From assembly GCF_009900745.1 (NCBI RefSeq), contig NZ_WXVU01000020.1, positions 1 through 64,000 of the forward strand: 64,000 nt of DNA, in the 5' to 3' direction. The notes below the pieces were generated by a model. The model was not told the DNA's origin. It ran no database searches and worked only from the letters and a program-made list of their open reading frames with translations. This DNA is from Chryseobacterium sp. c4a (GTDB lineage: Bacteria; Bacteroidota; Bacteroidia; Flavobacteriales; Weeksellaceae). This document shows, one piece after another, positions 17,897-25,745 of this stretch (its first letter is position 1; every line of letters begins with the position of its first letter). The translations under genes were made by a program, and so were the position numbers.

Positions 17897-17904
17897 TATA
17901 TTTG
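17897..17904 (+). promoter_or_regulatory. Candidate -7 box of the methyltransferase gene
   Basis: TATATTTG fits TAnnTTTG 56 bases upstream of the ATG at 17960. No TTG at the ideal -33 spacing. Confidence 0.35.
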
Positions 17905-17959
17905 AATACGATAACGCATTGTAAATGTTTTATAATGCTAATGAAAAAGAATAATTACT

Positions 17960-18754
17960 ATGCAAGAAGAAAAAATAGACTTTTTACACCATAACGAGTC
18001 AGCCTGGAATAAACAGGCCTTGGAACAGAATGAATGGTCTCAAGCTGTAAGCGCAAAGTTGATTAATGAGGCAAAAGAAGGGAAGTGGGAAGTACACCTT
18101 ACTCCCAAACCTTTACATAAAGAATGGTTGGGTAATGTGAAAGGGAAAAAAATCCTATGTTTGGCATCTGCTGGTGGGCAGCAAGCTCCGGTACTGGCCG
18201 CAGCAGGAGCTGATGTTGTAGTTTTAGATATTTCAGAAGAACAGCTGAAACAAGATGAACGAGTAGCAAAACGAGACGGATTGTCTTTAAAGACGGTTCA
18301 GGGAGATATGAGAGATCTTAGTGCTTTTGAAGACGAATCTTTTGATATTGTTTTTCATCCTATATCCAATCATTATGTGGAAGATGTAAATCCTGTCTGG
18401 CAAGAAGCATACAGAGTACTGAAAAAAGGGGGCTCATTATTGGCAAGCTTTTTCAATCCTGTTGTATTTGTAGCAGACCGTAATCCACAGGATATGGCTG
18501 ATGGGATTATCAGACCTAAATATACTTTACCTTATGCTGATATTAAGGATCTGGATCAACAGCAAATTGCTTGTAAAATAGAGAAGCAGGAAGCCCTGGT
18601 TTTTGGACATACACTCTCTGATTTGATTGGTGGCCAACTCAAGGCTGGTTTTGTGATTGCTGATTTTACAGAAGAAATGCAGCCTCAGCCAAGATTTTTA
18701 ATTGATCAATACCTGCCGACTTTCATGGCCACAAAAGCAGTGAAACTAAATTAG
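17960..18754 (+). CDS. Class I SAM-dependent methyltransferase
   Basis: 264 residues. Motif I (KILCLASAGGQQAPVLAAAG) lies near residues 62-81, the acidic end of strand beta2 is VVVLDIS, motif II/III contains GDMRDLSAFEDESFDIV and the post-motif segment is YRVLKKGGSLLASF: a Methyltransf_11/25 type fold. Substrate unknown. It stands alone between a terminator and a dispersed repeat. Confidence 0.88.
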   Translation: MQEEKIDFLHHNESAWNKQALEQNEWSQAVSAKLINEAKEGKWEVHLTPKPLHKEWLGNVKGKKILCLASAGGQQAPVLAAAGADVVVLDISEEQLKQDERVAKRDGLSLKTVQGDMRDLSAFEDESFDIVFHPISNHYVEDVNPVWQEAYRVLKKGGSLLASFFNPVVFVADRNPQDMADGIIRPKYTLPYADIKDLDQQQIACKIEKQEALVFGHTLSDLIGGQLKAGFVIADFTEEMQPQPRFLIDQYLPTFMATKAVKLN

Positions 18755-18829
18755 ATGAAATCATAAAAACTGAAACTTTTTAAATTAAAATTTCTAATCA
18801 TTACTGATATTACAGTTAAAAACGTAATC

Positions 18830-18877
18830 ATTCCCCTCCACGGGAGGGGTGCAAATCGTAGATTTGACGGGGTGGTT
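18830..18877 (+). repeat. Two-hairpin dispersed palindromic repeat, copy 1
   Basis: CCCCTCC (18833-18839) pairs with GGAGGGG (18843-18849), then CAAATC (18852-18857) pairs with GATTTG (18861-18866), ending in ACGGGGTGGTT. The same architecture occurs inverted at 48535-48589. It lies between two unrelated genes and is a REP- or MITE-like non-coding repeat. Confidence 0.75.
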
Positions 18878-18967
18878 CCTTATCTGTTTTTCAATTTATA
18901 TTTTCGCTGAAATTCACAGAATTATCCCTATTTTAGCCGGCCAAAATAAGTGATATTGTAATTTCCA

Positions 18968-19546
18968 ATGGATAAATCGTCGATCAATAATTATTTCCAC
19001 TCTCTGTTCAGTATCCGGGAAGAAGTGGTTGAAAAAATCACGGAAACTTTCACTCAGTTTGAATTGAAGGCTAATGCTGTTCTGTTGGATCAAAATACCA
19101 TCAGTACCAAAACATATTTTCTTGAAAAAGGGTATGTACGCTCTTATCTGCTGAATGAAGATAACGAGGAAATTACAACCAATATTTATACGGCCCCTTG
19201 TTTTGTAAATGATTTTTTATCTTTCTTCAGGCAACAGCCTACCAAAGAAATTTATCAGGTAATAACAGATTGTATGTTCTGGGAAACCGGATTGGAAAAT
19301 GTACAGTACAACTTTCATAATATTCCTGAATTCAGGGAGTTCAGCAGGCTTCTTTTTGTCCTGAATTATCACAATATTCACGACAGGCTGATCGAAATGG
19401 CAAGCCAGAAGGCAGCTACCAGATATTATAATCTGATGAAGAAAGATCCTGATATTTTTCAGCATGTTCCTTTGAAAATCATTGCATCTTATCTCGGAAT
19501 TAAAGACAGTTCGTTAAGCCGAATCAGAAGGGAGATTAATAAGTAA
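18968..19546 (+). CDS. Crp/Fnr-family transcriptional regulator
   Basis: 192 residues. A cyclic-nucleotide-binding-type beta-roll covers about 20-120 (FELKANAVLLDQNTISTKTY, EKGYVRSYLLNEDNEEITT). The short C-terminal HTH is VPLKIIASYLGIKDSSLSRI. This is the compact Bacteroidota Crp/Fnr type. The Arg needed for classical cAMP binding is not evident, so it probably senses another signal. No partner gene is adjacent. Confidence 0.85.
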   Translation: MDKSSINNYFHSLFSIREEVVEKITETFTQFELKANAVLLDQNTISTKTYFLEKGYVRSYLLNEDNEEITTNIYTAPCFVNDFLSFFRQQPTKEIYQVITDCMFWETGLENVQYNFHNIPEFREFSRLLFVLNYHNIHDRLIEMASQKAATRYYNLMKKDPDIFQHVPLKIIASYLGIKDSSLSRIRREINK

Positions 19547-19911
19547 AAGGTAGGAAGAGGGAGGCTGTAAGTTCCTGTCAGTCTAATGGTTTTTGGACTT
19601 TTTTTAACGCCATGTTCGCAAAGGCGTTTCACTCAGCAAGGTAGAAAATTTAGTTGTTTCTTGGCTAAACGAAGTGCTTTGCGACCGTAAATAAAATTTT
19701 ATAAAAAGATCTTTGCGTTCTCAGCGTTAGAAAAAAATGGAGGTTATCAATTCTATCCTTTAATAAAGAGGAGTACCAGTTGTCTTTCAAACTTCCATAG
19801 CTCCCAACTTCCAGCATCAAGCTTCCTTACTTATTGTATAAATCGTTATTTCTTTTCATTTGTCAAGTGATAGATTGAAATTTGTCTACCATCTTTGCTA
19901 AAAATAATTTC
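19547..19911. other. Intergenic region carrying a TTTGCG-type dispersed repeat
   Basis: No gene seen. GCTTTGCGAC at 19676 and CTTTGCGTTCTCAGCGTT ending near 19729 flank an A/T core; the arrangement recurs at 40396-40453. CATCTTTG at 19890-19897 is one base off a -7 box and favours the ATG at 19912 for the next gene. Confidence 0.55.
19676..19730 (+). repeat. TTTGCG-type dispersed repeat, copy 1
   Basis: Two TTTGCG blocks separated by about 36 A/T-rich bases and ending in GCGTT. The same order and spacing occur in the same orientation at 40396-40453. Function unknown. Confidence 0.55.
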
Positions 19912-20856
19912 ATGAATAAAAAACATATCGTTATTGTAGGGTTAGGTGGTGTAGGTGGATATTTTGGTTTTAAAATAAACCAGATCAATGAAACTTCTGG
20001 GAAATATAAGATTTCCTTTGTCGCCAGAGGAGAAACGTATGATAAAGTAAAGGAAAACGGATTGATCTTACTCTCTCCGGAACATCCTAATGACCATACT
20101 CATCCTAATGCTGTTGAGCAAAATATAAGTGATATTAAAAACCCTGATCTTGTGCTGATTTGTGTAAAAGAATATGATCTGGAGAATGTTTGCAGACAGC
20201 TTAAAGAGGTGATTACTAAAGATACAGTATTGCTTCCGATGATGAATGGAGCAGATATTTACGACAGAATCAGAAGAATAATTCCTGAGCACATCATTTT
20301 ACCTACATGCATCTATGTGGCTTCTCATATTAAAGAAAGAGGTATAGTAGAGCATAAAGGAAAAGCCGGAAAGATGATTGTAGGAAAAGATCCGGAACAT
20401 TTTTCCAGCGACGTGGCATGGGTAGCCGATCTGCTTCAGGAAAGTAAAATTGATTTTGATTTCAAAGACAATTCTTTAACGGACATCTGGACTAAGTTTA
20501 TTTTCATCGCAAGTTTTGGATTGGTAACAGCTAAGCATAATTCATCTATTGGAACTGTATGTACTGACGAAAAACAAAAACAAGAGGCTACAGAGATTAT
20601 GAAGGAGATACAACAAATTGCACATCAAAAAGAAATTCATCTTTCTGAAGATATTATAGCAAAAACCTTTGAAAAAGCATCTACTTTTCCTTTTCAAACA
20701 CCAACGTCTCTGCAATTGGATATTCATTCGGGAAAGAAAGAGAATGAACTGGAACTGTTTGCCGGGGCTGTTTTGAAATATAGTAAAGATACTCAGGTAA
20801 GCACTCCTTTTACTCAAAAAATCTATGAGGAGATTAAGGATGAACACTTTCAGTAA
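19912..20856 (+). CDS. panE: 2-dehydropantoate 2-reductase family protein
   Basis: 314 residues from the ATG at 19912; a longer frame from 19882 would run through the probable promoter. The N-terminal Rossmann motif IVGLGGVGGYFGFKI is the NADP-binding GxGxxG of ApbA/PanE; LICVKEYDLE, NGADIYDRI and the C-terminal domain with SSIGTVC fit the family. PanE reduces ketopantoate to pantoate in coenzyme A synthesis. Several Bacteroidota carry multiple family members, so the physiological substrate is not certain. Confidence 0.82.
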   Translation: MNKKHIVIVGLGGVGGYFGFKINQINETSGKYKISFVARGETYDKVKENGLILLSPEHPNDHTHPNAVEQNISDIKNPDLVLICVKEYDLENVCRQLKEVITKDTVLLPMMNGADIYDRIRRIIPEHIILPTCIYVASHIKERGIVEHKGKAGKMIVGKDPEHFSSDVAWVADLLQESKIDFDFKDNSLTDIWTKFIFIASFGLVTAKHNSSIGTVCTDEKQKQEATEIMKEIQQIAHQKEIHLSEDIIAKTFEKASTFPFQTPTSLQLDIHSGKKENELELFAGAVLKYSKDTQVSTPFTQKIYEEIKDEHFQ

Positions 20857-20873
20857 AAACAGGAGTTATAACA

Positions 20874-20907
20874 TCAACAAAGGCGGGTTTTGATCCGCCT
20901 TTGTTGA
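20874..20907. terminator. Convergent-gene hairpin (bidirectional terminator)
   Basis: Thirteen-bp perfect stem TCAACAAAGGCGG (20874-20886) / CCGCCTTTGTTGA (20895-20907) with an 8-base loop between two convergent genes. T tracts are short, so efficiency is uncertain. Confidence 0.6.
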
Positions 20908-20960
20908 TTGAATAGAAATTTAAATATAATGTTGTTTATAAGATAAGTTAATCTTTATCA

Positions 20961-21845
20961 TTAAAACTCTCGATCTCTGTCTTTAATGATTCTGAATTTT
21001 GTTTTGAAAAAAATATCAGCTTTAGCATTGAATTCATCCGAATAAACGACCAAGGTACTATGCCCGGAATCAGGTAAAATCCACAGATTGGCTTTAGGAA
21101 TATTCCTGAAAATCTCCAGAGTATGCTCCGGTTTTATTACATCATAATCTCCGCCAATAACGAGAACGGGAACTTTAATTGTATGCAAAGCTTTAGGATC
21201 TATATTGGGCTGCTCACTTAATAATCTTTTAAGTTTGAGAACTGTATAGTCCAGGTCTGTTTTATCCTTCTTAGCAGCAAATATTTCTTTAAATTTTGTA
21301 TAATTATTACTTACTCTATTAAAAATATCAGCTTGTACTGCTGTTGAGTCCGGTCTTAAATTGGCTCCTGTAACAATAAGCTTTTTTACCTTTTCGGGAT
21401 GTCTCATGCTGAGCAAAAGCCCGTTAATTCCTCCATCACTCCAGCCCATTACAAAAGCAGAATCAATTTTCATTTTCTGAAGCAGCTCTGCATAATCATC
21501 AGCCATCATTTCGTAAGTAAGGGTACTCCCTTTATCAATTGATTTTCCTTGTGCTCTGCTATCGGCAACGATCACTTTATAATGCTTTGAAAAAAAAGGA
21601 ATCTGTTTGGAAAAATCTACAATTGAACCTCCATTTCCATGAATGAGAAGTAAGGGCTGGCCTTCTCCGTAGGTTTCACAGTACATTTTAATTCCATTGA
21701 CATCATAATATTTACCTGCTTTTGGATTATTTCCATAATTGGATTTTTCCAAGAGCTGAATATATTCCTTTTTGAGTTTTGGTATATCGGTTTGTGCTGA
21801 TAATAAAACAGGAAACATAACGAGAAAAAATAATATCTGTTTCAT
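20961..21845 (-). CDS. Exported alpha/beta hydrolase
   Basis: 294 residues with a signal peptide (LFFLVMFPVLLSAQ). The oxyanion segment is LLIHGNGGS, the nucleophile elbow GWSDGG, the acid in GGDYDVIKP and the His in PDSGHS: a complete catalytic triad of the alpha/beta hydrolase fold. It probably acts in the periplasm on an ester or lactone; substrate unknown. Convergent with the PanE-like gene. Confidence 0.85.
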   Translation of the reverse strand: MKQILFFLVMFPVLLSAQTDIPKLKKEYIQLLEKSNYGNNPKAGKYYDVNGIKMYCETYGEGQPLLLIHGNGGSIVDFSKQIPFFSKHYKVIVADSRAQGKSIDKGSTLTYEMMADDYAELLQKMKIDSAFVMGWSDGGINGLLLSMRHPEKVKKLIVTGANLRPDSTAVQADIFNRVSNNYTKFKEIFAAKKDKTDLDYTVLKLKRLLSEQPNIDPKALHTIKVPVLVIGGDYDVIKPEHTLEIFRNIPKANLWILPDSGHSTLVVYSDEFNAKADIFFKTKFRIIKDRDREF

Positions 21846-21955
21846 AATTTATAATATGGGTTTAAATTATTGTTGATATTTTGTTTCCCGATTAGTGTAA
21901 AAATGGGAAGTTGTTGTTACAGAATAAATTGAAAGAATTAATTCTATTAAAAATA

Positions 21956-22306
21956 TTAAACTTCATGCATGAATTTTTGCCGATCCAGAAGCACTTCATC
22001 AGATTCCCGATGATCAGGATCATCAATACAACAGTCTACCGGACATACAGCTTTGCATTGAGGTTCCTCATGAAATCCTTTACATTCTGTACATTTTCCG
22101 GATACAATATAATACACCTCATCAGACACCGCCTGATGGTAAGTACCCGCATCTGCTACAGTTCCATCCGGGAAGGTTACTGTTCCTGAAAGTTTGGTCT
22201 TATCTTGCCAGCGCCAGTCGATGGCTCCTTCGTAAATGGCTGAATTGGGACATTCCGGTTCACAGGCTCCGCAGTTAATACAGTCATCAGTTATTTTTAT
22301 TGCCAT
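21956..22306 (-). CDS. Ferredoxin with two 4Fe-4S clusters
   Basis: 116 residues. The first cluster motif is CINCGACEPECP near residue 10, the second CTECKGFHEEPQCKAVCP near 73-90 with a longer loop between the first Cys residues, as in YfhL/FdxA-type ferredoxins. It carries low-potential electrons. It is the last gene of the redox group, 135 bases after the 2Fe-2S ferredoxin gene, so it may also have its own promoter. Confidence 0.9.
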   Translation of the reverse strand: MAIKITDDCINCGACEPECPNSAIYEGAIDWRWQDKTKLSGTVTFPDGTVADAGTYHQAVSDEVYYIVSGKCTECKGFHEEPQCKAVCPVDCCIDDPDHRESDEVLLDRQKFMHEV

Positions 22307-22441
22307 ATTCTTTTTTTTAAATGTTGTAAAAAAGGGACTTCTTCAACATGGTACTGTCTTAGAAATCCCTACTAAACTTAATTAAAACAGTTCCAACAAT
22401 TTATCACATCATAAACTGTGCAAACTTGTATCTTAAATCTG

Positions 22442-22765
22442 TTAATTTGCCGCAATTTCTATGGAGAGGCCGTCCATTTGGGCTGTCAGATAGATTTGAC
22501 ATGCTAACCTGCTGCTTTCCTTAGTAGTAAAGAGTTCTGAAAGAAGGGCATCTTCCACATCATTTTTTTCCGACAATGATGCCGTTCCATTCAGAATATA
22601 GCAGTGACAGGTCGCACACATGGCCATTCCGCCACACATAGCTTCCATAGGTAATTCATAGGCTTTACAGATATCTTTTAAAGTAAGTCCCATCTCCAGT
22701 GGGCAGATCAGGGTATGCTGAATACCAGTCTGATCTGTCACTGTGATTGTTATTTCGTCTTTCAT
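22442..22765 (-). CDS. 2Fe-2S ferredoxin, adrenodoxin type
   Basis: 107 residues. The cluster ligands are Cys44, Cys50, Cys53 and Cys89 (C-x5-C-x2-C ... C), the adrenodoxin/ISC-ferredoxin pattern, in MCGGMAMCATC and SRLACQI. It transfers electrons, plausibly from the reductase encoded 5 bases upstream. Part of the minus-strand redox operon under the SufR-type operator. Confidence 0.92.
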   Translation of the reverse strand: MKDEITITVTDQTGIQHTLICPLEMGLTLKDICKAYELPMEAMCGGMAMCATCHCYILNGTASLSEKNDVEDALLSELFTTKESSRLACQIYLTAQMDGLSIEIAAN

Positions 22766-22770
22766 GGTTA

Positions 22771-23823
22771 TTAGTCAATCGTTGCTACTACTTGTTTTTC
22801 TGCTTGTTTTTTAGTTCCGTCAAAACCTTCCACGCCACTTACGGTAGTATATTTTAGTACAAACTTTTTATTAGGATTTAGTCTTTGATAAATACTTTGG
22901 CAGGCAATCGCCGCCTCATGAAATCCACATAAAATCAGTTTCATTTTATAAGGATAGGTATTGATATCTCCTACAGCATAAACTCCGCCAATATTGGTTT
23001 GGAAATCAGTACTATTATCTACTTTGATGGCGTTTTTTTCCAGTTCCAGTCCCCAGTCTGCCAAAGGGCCAAGCTTAGGAACCAATCCAAATAAAGGAAT
23101 GAAAGAATCTGTTTCAAGAGTCTGTATGGTTCCTTCTTTTTCCACTACAATTTCCTGTAAAGTATGTTCTCCTTTAAGGCCGATTACTTCAGCAGGAGTG
23201 ATGAGGTTGATTTTTCCTTCATGCTTCAGTTTTTTTACTTTCTCTACAGAATCCAGAGCACCTCGGAATTCGTTTCTTCGGTGAATTAAAGTGAGTGATG
23301 ATGCTATTTCAGCAAGATGAATCGTCCAGTCCAATGCAGAATCACCACCGCCGGCAATTACAATATGTTTCCCGGCATAGTCTTCCGGACGTTTGATGAA
23401 ATAATTAACACCACAATCTTCATATAAAGAGATATTCTCAATAGGCGGTTTTTTAGGCTCAAAACTTCCAAGACCGCCGGCGATCACAACTGCTTTGGCT
23501 CTGTGTTTTGTTCCTTTATCTGTGATAACCTCGAATAGGTTTTCCTCCAGTTTAAGAAGATGAACAGCCGTTTCATTGAAAGTAAAACCGGGTTCAAATT
23601 GTTTGACTTGTTCGTATAAATTATCAATGAGATCTCCGGCAAGCACACTGGGAAATCCGGGAATATCGAATATGGGCTTTTTAGGATATAATTCTGATAA
23701 CTGGCCCCCCATTTGTGGCAATGCATCAATGATATGGCAGCGCATTTTGAGAAGGCCGGCTTCAAAAACTGTAAATAACCCTGCAGGGCCGGCACCAATG
23801 ATCAGTATATCTGTTTCTATCAT
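22771..23823 (-). CDS. Ferredoxin-NADP reductase, thioredoxin-reductase-like type
   Basis: 350 residues with two Rossmann motifs: FAD site IIGAGPAGLFTVFEAG (about 7-22) and NADPH site IVIAGGGDSALDWTIHLA (about 148-165). The C-terminal VYAVGDINTYP is the second FAD segment. The CxxC redox pair of thioredoxin reductase is absent, which together with length matches the YumC-type ferredoxin/flavodoxin-NADP reductase. It presumably reduces the ferredoxins encoded just downstream. Confidence 0.9.
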   Translation of the reverse strand: MIETDILIIGAGPAGLFTVFEAGLLKMRCHIIDALPQMGGQLSELYPKKPIFDIPGFPSVLAGDLIDNLYEQVKQFEPGFTFNETAVHLLKLEENLFEVITDKGTKHRAKAVVIAGGLGSFEPKKPPIENISLYEDCGVNYFIKRPEDYAGKHIVIAGGGDSALDWTIHLAEIASSLTLIHRRNEFRGALDSVEKVKKLKHEGKINLITPAEVIGLKGEHTLQEIVVEKEGTIQTLETDSFIPLFGLVPKLGPLADWGLELEKNAIKVDNSTDFQTNIGGVYAVGDINTYPYKMKLILCGFHEAAIACQSIYQRLNPNKKFVLKYTTVSGVEGFDGTKKQAEKQVVATID

Positions 23824-23834
23824 ATTGTAATGAT

Positions 23835-24398
23835 TTATTGTAGTTGTAGTTTTTCTATTTTCTTCGTGGTGGCTATGCTGATAAGCTTATCAAGTTTACC
23901 GGAATAGAATGCTGAGATCTGTTTGGGATTCTCACTATCAAATAAAGAATTTCTCAGAATCGGAACACTGAAGGGAAGCGGCCATGCTCGTAATGATTTG
24001 GCAATGGTATCCATCGTATTGATTCCCTGCATAGCCTGTAAACCATCTGCCCAGCATACCAGCCCTATGGTTTTGTCAGTAAGATAAGGTTCATAAGTGT
24101 TGGCCGTCACTTCAAGCCAGTCGAGACAGTTTTTCATCACCCCCGGAATGCTTCCGTGATAAAGGGGAGCCAGCCAGAAATGAAGCTCTGCATCCTGAAA
24201 CATCTGGGTCATCCTTTCCACCGCCAGCGGGGTTTTAGTAAGAGTGACATCAAATAAAGGAATGCCTGAATCTGCGAGCGTAAAAATATCTGTCTTTATT
24301 CCAAGGGCTTGCAGCTGTTCTGATACATAAGCTGCAATAAGCCCGGAAGTAGATTCTGCTCTTCTTTCCAAAGATCCGTTGAATATGATTGCTTTCAT
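23835..24398 (-). CDS. NAD(P)H-dependent FMN reductase
   Basis: 187 residues of the flavodoxin-like FMN_red fold. The start KAIIFNGSLERRAESTSG gives the FMN-phosphate loop, and APLYHGSIPGVMKNCLDWLE (about 77-97) is the family signature. It reduces FMN or quinone-like electrophiles with NADPH, consistent with an oxidative-stress operon. It lies 11 bases upstream of the ferredoxin reductase gene. Confidence 0.88.
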   Translation of the reverse strand: MKAIIFNGSLERRAESTSGLIAAYVSEQLQALGIKTDIFTLADSGIPLFDVTLTKTPLAVERMTQMFQDAELHFWLAPLYHGSIPGVMKNCLDWLEVTANTYEPYLTDKTIGLVCWADGLQAMQGINTMDTIAKSLRAWPLPFSVPILRNSLFDSENPKQISAFYSGKLDKLISIATTKKIEKLQLQ

Positions 24399-24404
24399 TT
24401 TGTT

Positions 24405-24926
24405 TTATTTTTTAAAAATTACTTTTGGAAGACCTATCTCTCCGTACATTAAGCTTTTAACCAAAGGTCTCAGAAGTCCCGCAGCTGATAAATATAGAGA
24501 AGGATCATGATCCGAGTTGGCTCTTATGACGACTTTCTGATCCTTATAATGTTTCAGGTCTGCATAGATAAGACGGCGTTTCCAAAGATCAATAAGCACT
24601 GTTTTGGCGGTGTTCAAATCTACATAAACAGCATAAGGAGCCAGTTTTTCCATCAGCATCATATATGCCCATGGCGGAATGATAGCATCCGTAGAGCAAA
24701 TGATTCCTACCGCTTTTCCGTCATATATTGAATAATCTACCGCAGCAATTGATTCTTTAAACTCTTTCTCCTTAACGATCATTCCCATAAAAAGATGATC
24801 TTTAATATCCAATTCTACAATCTCGGTAGTAGGTTTATATTGTAAAAGGTCAAGAGCAATGATGCCTGAAGCTTGTGCTTTATTGATAAAAGTCTCCTGA
24901 TTCATAACGGGGTTGCAATCACACAT
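24405..24926 (-). CDS. DUF2480 family protein
   Basis: 173 residues; matches the Bacteroidota-specific DUF2480 family (EIVELDIKDHLFMGMIVKEK, AVGIICSTDAIIPPWAYMML, LYLSAAGLLRPLVKSLMYGE). Function unknown; context here is redox and Fe-S. The ATG shares one base with the superoxide dismutase stop codon, so the two are translationally coupled. A second possible start is the Met at residue 8. Confidence 0.85.
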   Translation of the reverse strand: MCDCNPVMNQETFINKAQASGIIALDLLQYKPTTEIVELDIKDHLFMGMIVKEKEFKESIAAVDYSIYDGKAVGIICSTDAIIPPWAYMMLMEKLAPYAVYVDLNTAKTVLIDLWKRRLIYADLKHYKDQKVVIRANSDHDPSLYLSAAGLLRPLVKSLMYGEIGLPKVIFKK

Positions 24927-25552
24927 TATCTTATTTTTGAAAGTACTTCTTCATATTTTTTCTCTACAGAAGCCCAATCCAATACCGACCAAAATGAATC
25001 CAGATAATCTGCTCTTTTATTTTGGTAAGCCAGGTAGTAGGCGTGTTCCCAAACATCAATCCCAAGAATAGGGAACCCTCTGTTTACCGGAAGAATATCC
25101 ATCATAGGATTATCCTGATTTGGAGTGGCACTTACCGCAAGGGATCCATTGAATTTTATAAACAGCCAAACCCATCCGGATCCGAATTGCCCAAGACCTG
25201 CTTTTTTCATTTCTGCTTTAAGATCATCAAGACTTCCAAATGTGGAAATGATTGCCTCCTTCAGCTTTCCTTCCGGATTTAATTTAGGATTGGGAGAAAG
25301 GATTTCCCAGAATAAAGAGTGATTAAAGTGGCCGCCACCATTATTTCTTACTGCCGGACTATATTCGCTGATTCGTTGTAATAGAGAATCAAGATCCGGA
25401 TTTGTTTCGTTGGTTTGTTCCAAAGCAGTATTCAGGTTATCTACATAAGCTTGATGATGGCGCTGATGGTGAATAGTCATTGTATTTTTATCTATAAACG
25501 GTTCCAGAGCATCATAGGCATAGGATAACTGAGGTAGTGTAAATGGTTTCAT
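24926..25552 (-). CDS. sodA: Superoxide dismutase, Mn/Fe family (Mn-type residues)
   Basis: 208 residues from the ATG at 25552; a longer frame would run through the promoter and operator. Metal ligands sit in IHHQRHHQAYVDNLN (His), GGGHFNHSLFWE (His) and GIDVWEHAYYLAYQ (Asp, His). GGxHxNHxxFW and the C-terminal NQDNP (outer-sphere Gln) favour the Mn or cambialistic type. It converts superoxide to peroxide and O2. First gene of the redox operon; its promoter overlaps a SufR-type operator. Confidence 0.95.
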   Translation of the reverse strand: MKPFTLPQLSYAYDALEPFIDKNTMTIHHQRHHQAYVDNLNTALEQTNETNPDLDSLLQRISEYSPAVRNNGGGHFNHSLFWEILSPNPKLNPEGKLKEAIISTFGSLDDLKAEMKKAGLGQFGSGWVWLFIKFNGSLAVSATPNQDNPMMDILPVNRGFPILGIDVWEHAYYLAYQNKRADYLDSFWSVLDWASVEKKYEEVLSKIR

Positions 25553-25579
25553 TGCATTTATTTTTTGATTAATGTAGGA

Positions 25580-25609
25580 CAAAGGTAGTAATATATTTGA
25601 ATAAAACAA
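25580..25609 (-). promoter_or_regulatory. sodA operon promoter
   Basis: On the minus strand TACCTTTG (25587-25580) is an exact TAnnTTTG -7 box and TTG (25609-25607) lies exactly 19 bases upstream, the optimal Bacteroidota -33 spacing. The -33 TTG is inside the operator palindrome, so a bound repressor would block the polymerase. Confidence 0.8.
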
Positions 25610-25627
25610 CTTTTAGGTTGTTTTATT
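25600..25627. promoter_or_regulatory. SufR-type operator 1 (sodA side)
   Basis: Perfect inverted repeat AATAAAACAAC (25600-25610) - 6 bases - GTTGTTTTATT (25617-25627). Its core CAAC-N6-GTTG equals the operator reported for cyanobacterial SufR. It overlaps the -33 element of the sodA promoter. Confidence 0.8.
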
Positions 25628-25703
25628 GGTTGTGCTGAATTTTATAGTAAATTGATGTAAATGAATGTTTTATAGATTTAAATTAAAGGTTATAGAAAAT
25701 GAC

Positions 25704-25711
25704 TATCTTTG
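25704..25711 (+). promoter_or_regulatory. -7 box of the SufR-like regulator gene
   Basis: TATCTTTG is the favoured form of the Bacteroidota -7 box. The transcript should start near 25717, just before operator 2. A TTG at the matching -33 spacing is not seen. Confidence 0.6.
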
Positions 25712-25720
25712 TTGTTGAAA

Positions 25721-25741
25721 AATAAAACAACCTAAACATTG
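25721..25741. promoter_or_regulatory. SufR-type operator 2 (autoregulatory)
   Basis: AATAAAACAACCTAAA is identical to the first 16 bases of operator 1 read on the other strand. The core is CAAC-N6-ATTG (25728-25741), one mismatch from a perfect palindrome. It lies between the predicted transcript start and the regulator's ATG at 25746, so binding should repress the regulator's own gene. Confidence 0.7.
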
Positions 25742-25745
25742 TCAA

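Noticed and set aside
22994..23284. 96-codon plus-strand frame
   Set aside because: Antisense to the ferredoxin reductase, with no features of its own.
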